Shown here: piece after piece, positions 27,927-37,691 of the stretch
Numbering within the stretch: position 1 is the first letter of the stretch
How the letters are laid out: the number at the start of each line of letters is the position of its first letter
Source: Pseudomonas sp. RIT-PI-q
GTDB lineage: Bacteria > Pseudomonadota > Gammaproteobacteria > Pseudomonadales > Pseudomonadaceae
Length of the DNA stretch: 49,049 nt
Direction of reading: 5' to 3'
NCBI RefSeq assembly: GCF_001297125.1
Contig: NZ_LHPC01000024.1
Location: forward strand, 1 to 49,049
The notes under the pieces: model-generated
The model's input: the letters and a program-made list of their open reading frames with translations, nothing else
Database searches by the model: none
What the model was told of the DNA's origin: nothing
Made by a program: the position numbers and the translations under genes

Positions 27927-28665
27927 ACGCGAGTGTCACCGCACAGAACACCAGGAAGCCACAAAACAGCCCGCGCAGCAGCCGCTCCGGCATGGCGTGG
28001 GCAATCCTCACGCCCCAACTGATGCTCATCAGACCGCCGACCGCCAAGGGCACGCCGATCATCCAGTCCACCTGATGGTGCACGGCATAAGTGACGAGCG
28101 TGACGCCCGTGCTGGGCAATGCCAGCGCCAGCGACAATCCTTGCGCAACCACCTGAGTGGTGCCGAACAGGCTGGTCAGCACCGGCGTCGCCACCACCGC
28201 CCCACCCACGCCAAACAACCCGCCCATGGTGCCAGATGCCGCGCCGAGCACGCCCAGCCATGGCCACGAGTAATTCATCTGCGTAGAAGCAGGCGAATTC
28301 GCGCAGAACATGCGCGCCAGGTTGTAGGCCGACAGCGCGATCAGGAACGCGACAAATCCGACGCGCATGGTCTGCGCATCAATGCCCACCGCCCAGATCG
28401 AACCGATCCACGCGAAGCAGAAACCCATGGAGGCCAGCGGCAGCGCATGGCGCATTTCGATCCGGTTGCGCTGGTGATAACGCCACAGCGCCAGCATGAC
28501 GTTGGGCACTACCATCACCAGTGCCGTGCCTTGGGCAATTTGCTGATCGAGGCCGAAGAGCACGCCCAGCAGCGGGATCGCGATCAGGCCACCACCAATG
28601 CCAAATATTCCGCCCAGGGTTCCCAGGGCAGCGCCAAAGACCAAATACATCAACAACTCAATCAC
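27916..28665 (-). CDS. TSUP/TauE-SafE family membrane transporter
   Basis: 249-residue integral membrane protein with eight hydrophobic helices and the two glycine-rich TSUP repeats (LGTLGGIFGIGGGLIAIP and SGTMGGLFGVGGAVVATP). The family exports sulfite, sulfoacetate or related organosulfur anions. It is divergent from the LysR gene at 28776 (110-base gap), which may regulate it. The substrate cannot be inferred. Confidence 0.92.
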   Translation of the reverse strand: MIELLMYLVFGAALGTLGGIFGIGGGLIAIPLLGVLFGLDQQIAQGTALVMVVPNVMLALWRYHQRNRIEMRHALPLASMGFCFAWIGSIWAVGIDAQTMRVGFVAFLIALSAYNLARMFCANSPASTQMNYSWPWLGVLGAASGTMGGLFGVGGAVVATPVLTSLFGTTQVVAQGLSLALALPSTGVTLVTYAVHHQVDWMIGVPLAVGGLMSISWGVRIAHAMPERLLRGLFCGFLVFCAVTLAFKV

Positions 28666-28775
28666 AGGCGAATTCCCCTCACGTCAGGCGATTCATCCTA
28701 CGCAGTCGGCTCTGGCACGGAAACGCACAGCAACGCACAATGGCTGTGCCTACTTCGCATAAGCAGCGACAAACC

Positions 28776-29732
28776 ATGAACCCCAATCAACTGACAGAAC
28801 AACTGGGCCTGTTCCTCGACGTGCTGGAAACCGGCAGTTTTTCCGCCGCGTCCCGCCGTCATCCACTGACCCCTTCGGCGGTGGCGCGGCGCATCGACAG
28901 CCTGGAAAACGCCGTCGGCAGCCAATTGTTCATCCGCAGCACCCACGCGGTGCGCGCGACACCGGCAGGGTTGGCATTTGCCGAGCGTGCGCGGCGCATC
29001 GTCGCGGAACTGCGGCTGGCTCGGGCTGAAGCGGTGTCGTTGAGCAGTGCGCCGGAAGGCTTGATCCGGATCGATGCACCCGCAGCCTTCGGGCGGCGGC
29101 ACCTGGCACCGGTGATTGCTGATTTTCTGATGCTTTACCCTGGCCTCGACGTGCAATTGCACCTGATCGACAGTTTTGTCGACATGCAGGGGCTGAATCT
29201 GGGCAAGGTCGATCTGGTGCTGCGCGCCGGGCAAATGGCCGATACCCGGCTGGTGGCCACACCGCTGGCGAGCATGGTGCGCATTGCCTGCGCCAGTCCT
29301 GACTACCTGAAACATCGTGGCGTGCCGACCGATCCGGCGCAGCTGATGGAACACGATGGCCTCGATTGGGAGGGTCTGGCCCCGCCGTTCGCCTGGCGCT
29401 TCGAACGGGATGGGCAGATGCATTTGCACCGTCCGGCGCGCATCCGCATGAGCGCCAATAATGCCGAGGCGCTGGTCTGCGGTGCATTGGCCGGATTGGG
29501 TATTGCACACTTGCCGACCTGGCTGGCCAGCGAGTACCTGCTGCGCGGCGAACTGCTGCCGCTGTTCTGCGAAAACGGCCTGCCACCACCGGAAAGCACC
29601 GGCATTTACGCGCTGCGCCTGGAGCAACAACCCAATTCCCGCAGCCGCTTGTTGCTGGAATACCTGAAAACCCGCTTCAGTCCGATCCCGCCGTGGGATC
29701 TGGCGCTGCAAAACACGCTGGATCGCCACTAG
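28776..29732 (+). CDS. LysR-family transcriptional regulator
   Basis: 318 residues. The HTH reads LGLFLDVLETGSFSAASRRHPLTPSAVARRIDSLE; the effector domain starts near 90 (GLIRIDAPAAFGRRHLAPVIADFL), typical of the CrgA/AaeR-type large LTTR group. The ATG at 28776 was chosen because family similarity starts there. Divergent from the TSUP transporter gene, whose expression it probably controls; ohrR follows 68 bases downstream. Confidence 0.92.
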   Translation: MNPNQLTEQLGLFLDVLETGSFSAASRRHPLTPSAVARRIDSLENAVGSQLFIRSTHAVRATPAGLAFAERARRIVAELRLARAEAVSLSSAPEGLIRIDAPAAFGRRHLAPVIADFLMLYPGLDVQLHLIDSFVDMQGLNLGKVDLVLRAGQMADTRLVATPLASMVRIACASPDYLKHRGVPTDPAQLMEHDGLDWEGLAPPFAWRFERDGQMHLHRPARIRMSANNAEALVCGALAGLGIAHLPTWLASEYLLRGELLPLFCENGLPPPESTGIYALRLEQQPNSRSRLLLEYLKTRFSPIPPWDLALQNTLDRH

Positions 29733-29800
29733 GCAGAATTATCTGGCGCGTTAAAGATTCGTCCGCTAGATTCATGACGATCACTGATCAAGGCTTCCAA

Positions 29801-30262
29801 ATGACTACCGAGCGCAACATCCCGGATAACTGCGACCACCTGCTGCTGGATAATCAGGCCTGCTTCGCTCTGCATTCCACTTCGCTGATGATGACCAAGG
29901 TCTACAAACCGCTGTTGCAAGCGCTGGGGCTGACCTACCCGCAATACCTGGCGATGATGGTGTTGTGGGAACAGGATGGTTTGACCGTAGGTGAAATCAG
30001 CACGCGACTGCTGACCGATCCCGGCTCTATGACGCCATTGCTCAAACGCCTGGAGGTCGAAGGTTTGATCAGCCGCACCCGCAGCCGCGAAGACGAGCGG
30101 GTGGTGATTGTCGAACTCACCGAACAGGGCCGCGCCTTGCGGGAAAAGGCGCGGGATATCCCCCAGTGTATCCTCGGCGCCAGCGGGATGACCCTGGAGA
30201 GACTGAACAAACTGCAAGCGGAGCTGCAAGAGCTGCGTAGCCACCTCCAGGACAGTCTCTGA
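29801..30262 (+). CDS. ohrR: Organic hydroperoxide sensor-repressor OhrR
   Basis: 153-residue MarR-type repressor. Peroxide-sensing cysteine C21 in LLLDNQACFALHS and a second cysteine C123, consistent with a two-cysteine OhrR. The DNA-binding wing reads [32 protein letters not shown] is typical. I chose the ATG at 29801 with AAGG eight bases upstream; an ATG at 29774 is in frame but lacks a ribosome site. It precedes ohr, from which a REPIN and an operator region separate it. It is paralogous to OspR in this window. Confidence 0.94.
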   Translation: MTTERNIPDNCDHLLLDNQACFALHSTSLMMTKVYKPLLQALGLTYPQYLAMMVLWEQDGLTVGEISTRLLTDPGSMTPLLKRLEVEGLISRTRSREDERVVIVELTEQGRALREKARDIPQCILGASGMTLERLNKLQAELQELRSHLQDSL

Positions 30263-30280
30263 CTTTCCAGTCCCAATGGT

Positions 30281-30374
30281 CCCTGTAGGAGCAAGCTTGC
30301 TCGCGATGAGGTGTGACATTCAGCACTGTGTTGGCTGATATATCGCCATCGCGAGCAAGCTTGCTCCTACAGGG
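30281..30374. repeat. REPIN (inverted REP pair)
   Basis: Perfect 28-bp inverted arms built on GTAGGAGCAAGCTTGCTCGC, between ohrR and ohr. With the ohr promoter it fills the 325-base gap. Confidence 0.92.
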
Positions 30375-30491
30375 GTTTCGGTGTTTTTTACCGTCTCCAC
30401 TCGCTCCCCCCAACTGGCTCTAGTCCGGCACTCTCACACCTGTTCGCTTAACCCTGCATGGGCCCTCGCCAAACTTTTTTCAAAATTTATC

Positions 30492-30546
30492 TTGCGCGCA
30501 AAATATTCACGAGCTACATTTATCTCGCACTTACTTAGCGCGCAAG
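30492..30546 (+). promoter_or_regulatory. ohr promoter with OhrR operators
   Basis: -35 TTGCGC (30492-30497), 17-base spacer, -10 TACATT (30515-30520). The perfect palindrome TTGCGCGCAA (30492-30501) covers the -35. A related imperfect site, CTTAGCGCGCAAG (30534-30546), lies just past the predicted start of transcription, and a further half-like TTAGCGCATAA (30550-30560) follows. This layout fits repression by the adjacent OhrR. Confidence 0.6.
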
Positions 30547-30587
30547 CATTTAGCGCATAACAGCACAATCCAAACGAGGCTTACATC

Positions 30588-31007
30588 ATGCAAACTCTCT
30601 ACACCGCAATCGCAACCTCCACTGGCGGCCGTGACGGCCGTGCGGTTTCCAGCGACAACATCCTCGACGTCAAACTCGCCACCCCGAAAGAACTCGGCGG
30701 TGCTGGCGGCGCAGCAACCAACCCTGAGCAGCTGTTCGCAGCCGGCTACTCCGCCTGCTTCATCGGCGCGCTGAAGTTCGTTGCCAGCCAGACCAAACGC
30801 ACCATCCCGAACGATGCCTCGATCACCGCCCATGTCGGTATCGGCCAGATCCCTGGCGGTTTCGGTCTGGACATCGACCTGCACGTCAGCCTGCCCGGCC
30901 TTGAACAAGCCGATGCGCAAAGCCTGGTCGACGCTGCCCACCAGGTCTGCCCGTACTCCAACGCCACCCGTGGCAACGTCGATGTGCGTCTGCACGTTAC
31001 CGTCTAA
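30588..31007 (+). CDS. ohr: Organic hydroperoxide resistance protein Ohr
   Basis: 139-residue thiol peroxidase of the Ohr/OsmC fold that reduces fatty-acid and other organic hydroperoxides, using lipoylated proteins as electron source. The two catalytic cysteines are present: C57 in YSACFIGAL and C121 in HQVCPYSNATRGN. It has a promoter carrying OhrR-like palindromes, and a secreted esterase gene follows at 33 bases with no terminator between, suggesting co-transcription. Confidence 0.96.
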   Translation: MQTLYTAIATSTGGRDGRAVSSDNILDVKLATPKELGGAGGAATNPEQLFAAGYSACFIGALKFVASQTKRTIPNDASITAHVGIGQIPGGFGLDIDLHVSLPGLEQADAQSLVDAAHQVCPYSNATRGNVDVRLHVTV

Positions 31008-31039
31008 CCGCTGATTACCAGGCCGAACAGGAAACGAAC

Positions 31040-32056
31040 ATGAACACTTTCAGCAAAGTCTTGACCGGTACTCTTCTCGCCTTATCCATCGGCAACGCGT
31101 TTGCAGGCGATGGGGTTGAACACAACACCCAGGCGTTTCTTGATGTGTTGAATGCGGGCACCGGCAAGCCGCTTGAGCAGCTCAGCCCGAAAGATGCCCG
31201 CGCCGTCCTGGTGGGCGCTCAAGCCGGGGTGAAGCTGACGCTGCCAAAAGCCGATGTCAGCCAGAAGACCATTCAAGTCGACGGCCAACCGCTGAGCCTG
31301 ACCATTGTCCGGCCGGCCGGGGTCAAGGGCGAGCTGCCGGTGTTCATGTTTTTCCACGGCGGCGGCTGGGTGCTGGGGGATTTCCCGACTCACGAACGTC
31401 TGGTTCGGGACTTGGTGGTGGGTTCGGGTGCGGCGGCGGTGTTCGTCAATTACACGCCGTCGCCGGAAGCGCATTACCCGGTGGCGATCAACCAGGCGTA
31501 TGCCGCGACCCAATGGGTGGCTGAGCACGGGAAAGAAATCAACGTCGATGGCAAGCGTCTGGCCGTGGCCGGTAACAGCGTCGGCGGCAACATGGCGGCC
31601 GTGGTTGCGCTGATGGCCAAAGACAAAGGCACACCGGCGATCAAGTTCCAGGTATTGCTGTGGCCGGTGACGGATGCAAACTTTGAAACGGCGTCTTACA
31701 ACCAGTTTGCCGAGGGGCACTTCCTCACGAAAAATGCAATGAAGTGGTTCTGGGATAACTACACCACCGACGCCAAGCAGCGTAACGAGATCTACGCCTC
31801 GCCATTGCGGGCCACCACGGCGCAACTCAAGGGCTTGCCACCGGCCCTGGTGCAGACCGCCGGCAACGACGTACTGCGTGATGAGGGTGAAGCCTACGCC
31901 CGTAAACTCGACCAGGCCGGTGTGCCGGTCACGTCCGTTCGCTACAACGGCATGATTCACGACTACGGTTTGCTCAACGTGGTGAGTCAGGTGCCGGAAG
32001 TACGCTCTGCGATGCTGCAAGCGTCCGAAGAGCTCAAGCAACACCTGAAGAAATAA
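31040..32056 (+). CDS. Secreted alpha/beta hydrolase of the HSL (GDXG) esterase family
   Basis: 338 residues with a Sec signal peptide (cleavage near NAFAGDG). The hormone-sensitive-lipase HGGGW motif (FFHGGGWVLGD) forms the oxyanion hole; the nucleophile serine is in AGNSVGGNMA; the acid and histidine are in AGNDVLRDEG and NGMIHDYGLLN. GGAAACGAAC precedes the ATG. Its 33-base spacing to ohr is a common Pseudomonas arrangement and suggests control by organic peroxides. The physiological ester substrate is unknown; periplasmic location is inferred from the signal peptide. Confidence 0.9.
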   Translation: MNTFSKVLTGTLLALSIGNAFAGDGVEHNTQAFLDVLNAGTGKPLEQLSPKDARAVLVGAQAGVKLTLPKADVSQKTIQVDGQPLSLTIVRPAGVKGELPVFMFFHGGGWVLGDFPTHERLVRDLVVGSGAAAVFVNYTPSPEAHYPVAINQAYAATQWVAEHGKEINVDGKRLAVAGNSVGGNMAAVVALMAKDKGTPAIKFQVLLWPVTDANFETASYNQFAEGHFLTKNAMKWFWDNYTTDAKQRNEIYASPLRATTAQLKGLPPALVQTAGNDVLRDEGEAYARKLDQAGVPVTSVRYNGMIHDYGLLNVVSQVPEVRSAMLQASEELKQHLKK

Positions 32057-32063
32057 CACCGCC

Positions 32064-32161
32064 CCCTGTAGGAGCGAGGCTTGCCCGCGAAGGCGCCGTG
32101 TCAGACGACATCAATGTTGGATGATGCATCGCCTTCGCGGGCAAGCCTCGCTCCTACAGGG
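32064..32161. repeat. REPIN (inverted REP pair)
   Basis: Perfect 31-bp inverted arms (32064-32094 and 32131-32161) built on GCGAGGCTTGCCCGCGAAGG. It follows the esterase stop by eight bases. Confidence 0.92.
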
Positions 32162-32212
32162 GATCGGGTTGTGCACCGGTCGCGCATCGGCCCGTGCATG
32201 TGCGACAGGCAT

Positions 32213-32243
32213 AAAAAAGCCCGACTCAATGGTCGGGCTTTTT
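32213..32243. terminator. Bidirectional terminator 3' of efp
   Basis: Run of A, AGCCCGAC, loop TCAAT, GGTCGGGCT and a T run. It would end efp (minus strand) and read-through from the ohr-esterase operon. Confidence 0.9.
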
Positions 32244-32260
32244 CATTCCTGAAGCTGTGC

Positions 32261-32830
32261 TTATTTAGCACGGCCTTTGTAGGAACCGCCTTCGCGGGTA
32301 TCGATTTCGATCATGTCGCCGATTTCGATGAAGTCAGCAACCGACAGCTCAGTACCGTTCTTCAGTTTGGCAGGCTTCATCACCTTGCCGGAAGTGTCGC
32401 CGCGAGCGGAACCTTCGGTGTAGTCAACCTGACGCACGATAGTGGTCGGCAGTTCGACGGAAACCAGACGCTCTTCGAAGAAGATCGCTTCGCAAACATC
32501 GGTCATGCCTTCTTCAACGAAAGGCAGAACGGCTTCGATGTCTTCAGCGTTCAGTTCGTACATGGTGTAGTCGGTGGTGTCCATGAACGTGTAGGTGTCG
32601 CCGCTGATGAAGGACAGAGTCGCTTCTTTGCGGTCGAGGATTACGTCGTCCAGTTTGTCGTCGGCGCTGTAAACGATCTCGGTCTTGTAACCGGTCAGCA
32701 GGTTTTTCAGCTTGGTCTTCATGATCGCGCTGTTACGACCGGACTTGGTGAATTCAGCTTTCTGAACCAGCCAAGGATCGTTTTCGAGACGGATCACTGT
32801 ACCGGGTTTCAGTTCTTTACCAGTTTTCAT
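32261..32830 (-). CDS. efp: Translation elongation factor P
   Basis: 189 residues, three beta-barrel domains. EF-P rescues ribosomes stalled at polyproline. The domain I loop reads KSGRNSA with R32 at the tip instead of lysine, the form modified by arginine rhamnosylation rather than lysylation; the modifying enzyme EarP is encoded 48 bases upstream on the same strand. A terminator follows the gene. Confidence 0.97.
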   Translation of the reverse strand: MKTGKELKPGTVIRLENDPWLVQKAEFTKSGRNSAIMKTKLKNLLTGYKTEIVYSADDKLDDVILDRKEATLSFISGDTYTFMDTTDYTMYELNAEDIEAVLPFVEEGMTDVCEAIFFEERLVSVELPTTIVRQVDYTEGSARGDTSGKVMKPAKLKNGTELSVADFIEIGDMIEIDTREGGSYKGRAK

Positions 32831-32878
32831 TGCGAATATCCGAATTTGGATGGGATTTACAAAAATCTAGGCCGCGTA

Positions 32879-34021
32879 TCATATCCAATTTACATAAAAC
32901 TGTACCAGCGCTGCGGCAAGATCGGCCTGCAAGGCCTGTTCCAGACACCACGCTTCGGCATGCTTTTGCAGTTCCGGCCAGTGTTTTCGGGTTGATTGCC
33001 AGTGCCCGGCCATATTGTCGCCGGCATTCCACGCCCGCCATAGACCGCTGATCGCCTCGCAGGCTGGTGCCGAAAGGCCTTTTACGTAGAGCGCCATGAA
33101 CGCTTCAAGCTTGTCCAGATGCACATCTTCTTCCTGCTGATAGATGTGCCAGAGCAGCGGGCGGCCTGCCCATTGGGCGCGGACAAAGGAATCTTCACCG
33201 CGTACGGCGTTGAAATCGCAGCTCCAGAGCAGCAGGTCATACTGGTCCTGTCGGACGAACGGCAGGACTTGCACGGTCAAGGCGTCACGCACATGCACGG
33301 CACCGGCGGCCAGACCGTCCACCCCGAGCCAGCGCTCGACATCCCCAAGCACCCGACCTTCCGGCACTAACAGATGAGTGGGCGTCGCGTCGGTTGCCAT
33401 GGCGTCGAGCCAACTGGCCAGCCCGGTATTTTCATAGGCAAACAATGAGATCAATTGCGCACCCAGCGCGCGATCAATCCCCAGACCTTGCAGGAATGCT
33501 CGCTGGGCTTCCGGGCTTTGCTGAAACTGCCGACGCCGTTCCAGCAATCCGCGCTCACGCAGCAAGCCTCCGGTGCCCTTCTGGAACCCCGGAAAGAAAA
33601 AGAACTTCTGTACGCTTTTGTACTTCACCGACGGCAAACCATGACAGCCGATGATCCAGTCCTCGGCACTCAGGTAGTCCAGGTTCATCCACAGTGGCGG
33701 CTTTGCCCGTTCGGCCATGGCGTCCATATAGGCACTCGGCAACTGGCAGGCGAATGCGGCGATCACCACATCGGCGGCTTCGGTGGGTTGCCAGTCGGCG
33801 GTCCACTGACGCACTTCGACGCCCTGCTGCCACTGCTGTGAAGCGTGGATGTCGATTTCAGGGCACATGCGCTCGAAAGCTCGCAGATCATCGACCCACA
33901 AGCGCACCACCACTGAGTGTTCGGCCACCAGTTGTCGGGCCAGACGCCAGGTCACACCGATGTCGCCAAAGTTATCGACCACCGTGCAAAAAATATCCCA
34001 GCGGGTTTTCAATTCAGGCAT
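32879..34021 (-). CDS. earP: EF-P arginine-32 rhamnosyltransferase EarP
   Basis: 380-residue GT-B glycosyltransferase that transfers rhamnose from dTDP-rhamnose to R32 of EF-P. Family signatures: the N-terminal CTVVDNFGDIGVTWRLARQL with the catalytic-aspartate region, KFFFFPGFQKGTGGL, and the donor-site segment RGEDSFVRAQWAGRPLLWHIYQQ. It is the first gene of an earP-efp operon. It is divergent from a small membrane protein gene, with a 124-base gap. Confidence 0.95.
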   Translation of the reverse strand: MPELKTRWDIFCTVVDNFGDIGVTWRLARQLVAEHSVVVRLWVDDLRAFERMCPEIDIHASQQWQQGVEVRQWTADWQPTEAADVVIAAFACQLPSAYMDAMAERAKPPLWMNLDYLSAEDWIIGCHGLPSVKYKSVQKFFFFPGFQKGTGGLLRERGLLERRRQFQQSPEAQRAFLQGLGIDRALGAQLISLFAYENTGLASWLDAMATDATPTHLLVPEGRVLGDVERWLGVDGLAAGAVHVRDALTVQVLPFVRQDQYDLLLWSCDFNAVRGEDSFVRAQWAGRPLLWHIYQQEEDVHLDKLEAFMALYVKGLSAPACEAISGLWRAWNAGDNMAGHWQSTRKHWPELQKHAEAWCLEQALQADLAAALVQFYVNWI

Positions 34022-34145
34022 TCCAGGCTCCCGTTGGCAAAGGCGCCGATTGTCCGCATAAATTACCCCGTGCAGAAGAGCCGACGGCGATTAATCTTCA
34101 TGCGACAATCGCCACTTGCCCGCGACCACCCGCCAGGAGGCAGCC

Positions 34146-34556
34146 ATGCCCTACCGTCCAAACCCGCGCCGCCCCTTGCCGATCCAGCTCAGTGCCGTGC
34201 AACTGACCGGCAGTATTGCCCTGGGTATGTGGCTGGGGTTTATTGCCATCGCGTTGACCTGCTGGCTCGCCTCTCGCCTGTTGTTCAGCGAGCAACTGGC
34301 GCCAGTAGCGGCGGCGGTGGAGCAACTGGCCAAACCGCCAGTGGTGGTGCAACCGGTGCCGGACCTTCCGCCGCAGAGCCCGATTTTCGAACAATACGAA
34401 CAGAACCTGCGCAAGAACGAGCAGCAGCAACGCCTCGATCAGGCCCGCAGCACGAGTCGCAACCTGTCGAACCCTAAATGCCAGTTCTGGTTGCAACAGG
34501 ACCAGACTGCCCCGAGCGAAAAAAGCCGCGCCAATGTCCTGCAATTCTGCGATTGA
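34146..34556 (+). CDS. Small single-pass membrane protein, conserved hypothetical
   Basis: 136 residues, one hydrophobic helix (about 19-48) followed by a proline-rich stretch and a charged, Gln-rich C-terminal half with a Cys near the end (LQFCD). AGGAGG lies before the ATG at 34146, which fixes the start. The stop is two bases from the start of the Gre-like gene, so they are translationally coupled. I do not recognise a function. Confidence 0.8.
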   Translation: MPYRPNPRRPLPIQLSAVQLTGSIALGMWLGFIAIALTCWLASRLLFSEQLAPVAAAVEQLAKPPVVVQPVPDLPPQSPIFEQYEQNLRKNEQQQRLDQARSTSRNLSNPKCQFWLQQDQTAPSEKSRANVLQFCD

Positions 34557-34558
34557 TC

Positions 34559-35041
34559 ATGAATAAGCAAATCGTTCACCAATTGATTCTCGACAAACTG
34601 CGCGTCGATCTCGACATCGCCGAACGGGCCGCGCAAACCGCTTACGAAACCGCAACCCACGAAGAAAACATCGCCGAAAACAAGTACGACACCCTTGGAC
34701 TGGAGGCGTCTTATCTGGCCGCTGGCCAAGCCAAACGGGTAGAAGAAATCAGACACTCACTGACGCTGTGCCAGAACCTGAGCCTGCGCCCATATGACGA
34801 TCAGCGTGGCATCGAAGTAGGCGCCCTGCTCGGCCTGGAAGACGAAAAAGGTCGTGAGCAATGGCTGTTTCTGGCCCCGGATGCGGCCGGGTTGAAGGTC
34901 GATCTGGTGGGGCAATTGATCACCGTCATCACCCCTCGCTCGCCGCTGGGCAAAAGCCTGCTGGGCAAGTTCGAAGGGGACGAAGTGGAGATTCTGGTGG
35001 CGGGCGCTCGGCAACAGTTTGCTGTCACCGAGGTGGTCTAG
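34559..35041 (+). CDS. GreA/GreB C-terminal-domain family protein
   Basis: 160 residues. The C-terminal half (TPRSPLGKSLLGKFEGDEVEIL) matches the Gre FKBP-like domain; the N-terminal half is helical (about 5-65) with HEENIAENKYDTLGLEASYL at the coiled-coil tip in place of the GreB GDRSENAEY motif. A Gre-like RNA polymerase secondary-channel protein is likely; whether it promotes cleavage is doubtful because the acidic tip is altered. It is coupled to the membrane protein gene before it; a genuine greB lies at 47339. Confidence 0.82.
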   Translation: MNKQIVHQLILDKLRVDLDIAERAAQTAYETATHEENIAENKYDTLGLEASYLAAGQAKRVEEIRHSLTLCQNLSLRPYDDQRGIEVGALLGLEDEKGREQWLFLAPDAAGLKVDLVGQLITVITPRSPLGKSLLGKFEGDEVEILVAGARQQFAVTEVV

Positions 35042-35049
35042 ACAGGACG

Positions 35050-36033
<984 letters not shown>

Positions 36034-36085
36034 TCAAAGCAGGTAGACGCCACGGGCATCAGCGACGGTATATAACTATATTAAT

Positions 36086-36122
36086 GGTTTGAAGAATAAA
36101 TCTAGAACTTTTTTATCAAACC
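36086..36122. promoter_or_regulatory. Inverted repeat upstream of cysB
   Basis: GGTTTGA (36086-36092) and TCAAACC (36116-36122) are 23 bases apart in the AT-rich cysB upstream region, about 60 bases before its start. It could be an autoregulatory site. No experimental basis is known to me. Confidence 0.3.
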
Positions 36123-36161
36123 GCCACTATTCGTGCTCGGGTGTATTGGCGAGGCAGGACG

Positions 36162-36665
36162 CTAACGATCCCCTTGGCGACGGCGTTCCACCAGCGGCAC
36201 CAGATAGACCGGCACTCTCGCCAACTGCAACACCCGCGCGGCGGTCCGGCCCAAGGGCGTATCCGCGCCAGCACCATGGCTATGACTACCTACGATCAAC
36301 AAATCCACCGAGAGTTTCTGCGCCTGCTCGAGAATCACCTGCGACGGATCGCCCTGAAGCACCCGCACCGCTTGTATCCGCTCCAGATCCTGCGCGCCCT
36401 CGTCCCCCAGTTCTTCACGAAAGCTGTCGAGCACCCGCTGCTCGATATTGGCAATGACGGTGTTCAGGCCCTGACTGTGAAACTCATTCAGCGCCTGCTC
36501 GTCGAGGTAACTTTGAAGTACTGACTCGGCAAACAATCCCATGGGCTCAACCGCATGCACCACATACAGGTCGGCATTGAATGTCCGAGCCAGTGCCAGG
36601 GCATGCTGCATCACTAAAGGTGCGTACAGGCCGAGGTCAGTGGCATACAGCATCGAACGAATCAT
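36162..36665 (-). CDS. Universal stress protein (UspA family)
   Basis: 167-residue single Usp domain. The ATP-binding loop GSHSHGAGADTPLGRTAARVLQ is visible near the C-terminus (GxxGxS-type variant) and MLYATDLG is the first strand. Usp proteins help survival under stress or anaerobiosis. It is in the same direction as cysB, 137 bases upstream of it. Confidence 0.92.
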   Translation of the reverse strand: MIRSMLYATDLGLYAPLVMQHALALARTFNADLYVVHAVEPMGLFAESVLQSYLDEQALNEFHSQGLNTVIANIEQRVLDSFREELGDEGAQDLERIQAVRVLQGDPSQVILEQAQKLSVDLLIVGSHSHGAGADTPLGRTAARVLQLARVPVYLVPLVERRRQGDR

Positions 36666-36760
36666 ATGACCTCCTCGAGTGCCAACAATGGCGGAGATTG
36701 ATTCAGCTTAGCAGTGCCTTGGCGAGTACGACGGACCGCGTAACGCGTTGAACGGCGGGC

Positions 36761-37666
36761 TTAAACCTTTTGCTCGTTGCTTATGCCATGCGGTACGTGA
36801 CCGGTGGCGACGACTTCGCGGGCCAATTCGCAATGGCCGGCCTGGTCATCGAAAAACACGTCGGCGGCAAAGGCTTCGAGGAAGGCCGACTTGGTCAGGC
36901 CGCCGAGAAACAGCGACTCATCCAGACGAATATCCCACTCGCGCAAGGTGCGAATCACCCGCTCATGGGCCGGCGCCGATCGCGCCGTCACCAGCGCGGT
37001 GCGGATCGGACAGGCGTCATCCGGGAACTCGCGCTGCAACAAATTGAGGGCCGCCAGAAAGCCTTTGAACGGGCCTCCACGCAACGGCTCGCGGGCAGCT
37101 TCACGCTCGCTGGCCTGAAACGCTTCCAGGCCACCGGCCTGATAAACCCGCTCGGATTCGTCGGAAAACAGCACCGCGTCGCCGTCAAAGGCAATGCGCA
37201 ATTCATCGCTGGCCGCGCGGCTGGCGCCCCCGGACAGAATGGTCGCCGCGGCGAATCCGGCATCCAGTGCGCTGCGCACGTCTTCGGCATGGGTGGAGAG
37301 AAACAGGTCGCAGCCAAAGGCCTTGAGGTACGGATACGGACTGCGCCCGCCGACAAACGCCGCACGGGAAATCGCCAGCCCATAGTGGTGAATCGAGTTG
37401 AACACCCGCAGACCGGTGTCGGCACTGTTGCGCGACACCAGGATCACCTCGACCCGGGCGCGGCCGAGGCTGGTGTTCAGGTTGAGGAGTTTTTGCACCA
37501 ACGGAAAAGCGTCGCCGGGTTCGAGGATTTCGTCTTCGTGTTCGATTTGATATTGCCGATAGGCTTCGACGCCACTCGACAGATAGACCTTGTGGCTTTC
37601 GCTCAAGTCGAACAGCGCGCGTGACGAAATCGCCAGCACCAGCTTGTCGTCGATAGTCTTTGCCAT
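36761..37666 (-). CDS. Cytosolic 5'-nucleotidase I (cN-I) family protein
   Basis: 301 residues of the 5'-nucleotidase family PF06189. Recognisable segments: AISSRALFDLSESHKVY, VEVILVSRNSADTGLRVFNSI, AFDGDAVLFSDESE and VFFDDQAGHCE, the HAD-like acidic motifs. It should release nucleosides from 5'-monophosphates in the cytoplasm. It is in the same direction as, and 25 bases after, the ketopantoate-reductase-like gene. The preferred nucleotide is unknown. Confidence 0.88.
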   Translation of the reverse strand: MAKTIDDKLVLAISSRALFDLSESHKVYLSSGVEAYRQYQIEHEDEILEPGDAFPLVQKLLNLNTSLGRARVEVILVSRNSADTGLRVFNSIHHYGLAISRAAFVGGRSPYPYLKAFGCDLFLSTHAEDVRSALDAGFAAATILSGGASRAASDELRIAFDGDAVLFSDESERVYQAGGLEAFQASEREAAREPLRGGPFKGFLAALNLLQREFPDDACPIRTALVTARSAPAHERVIRTLREWDIRLDESLFLGGLTKSAFLEAFAADVFFDDQAGHCELAREVVATGHVPHGISNEQKV

Positions 37667-37691
37667 GCCCTTCCCCCTCAGGTTGATCGAC

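Noticed and set aside
28521..28775. Upstream extension of the LysR gene
   Set aside because: Lies over the opposite strand of the TSUP gene; the family N-terminus starts at 28776.
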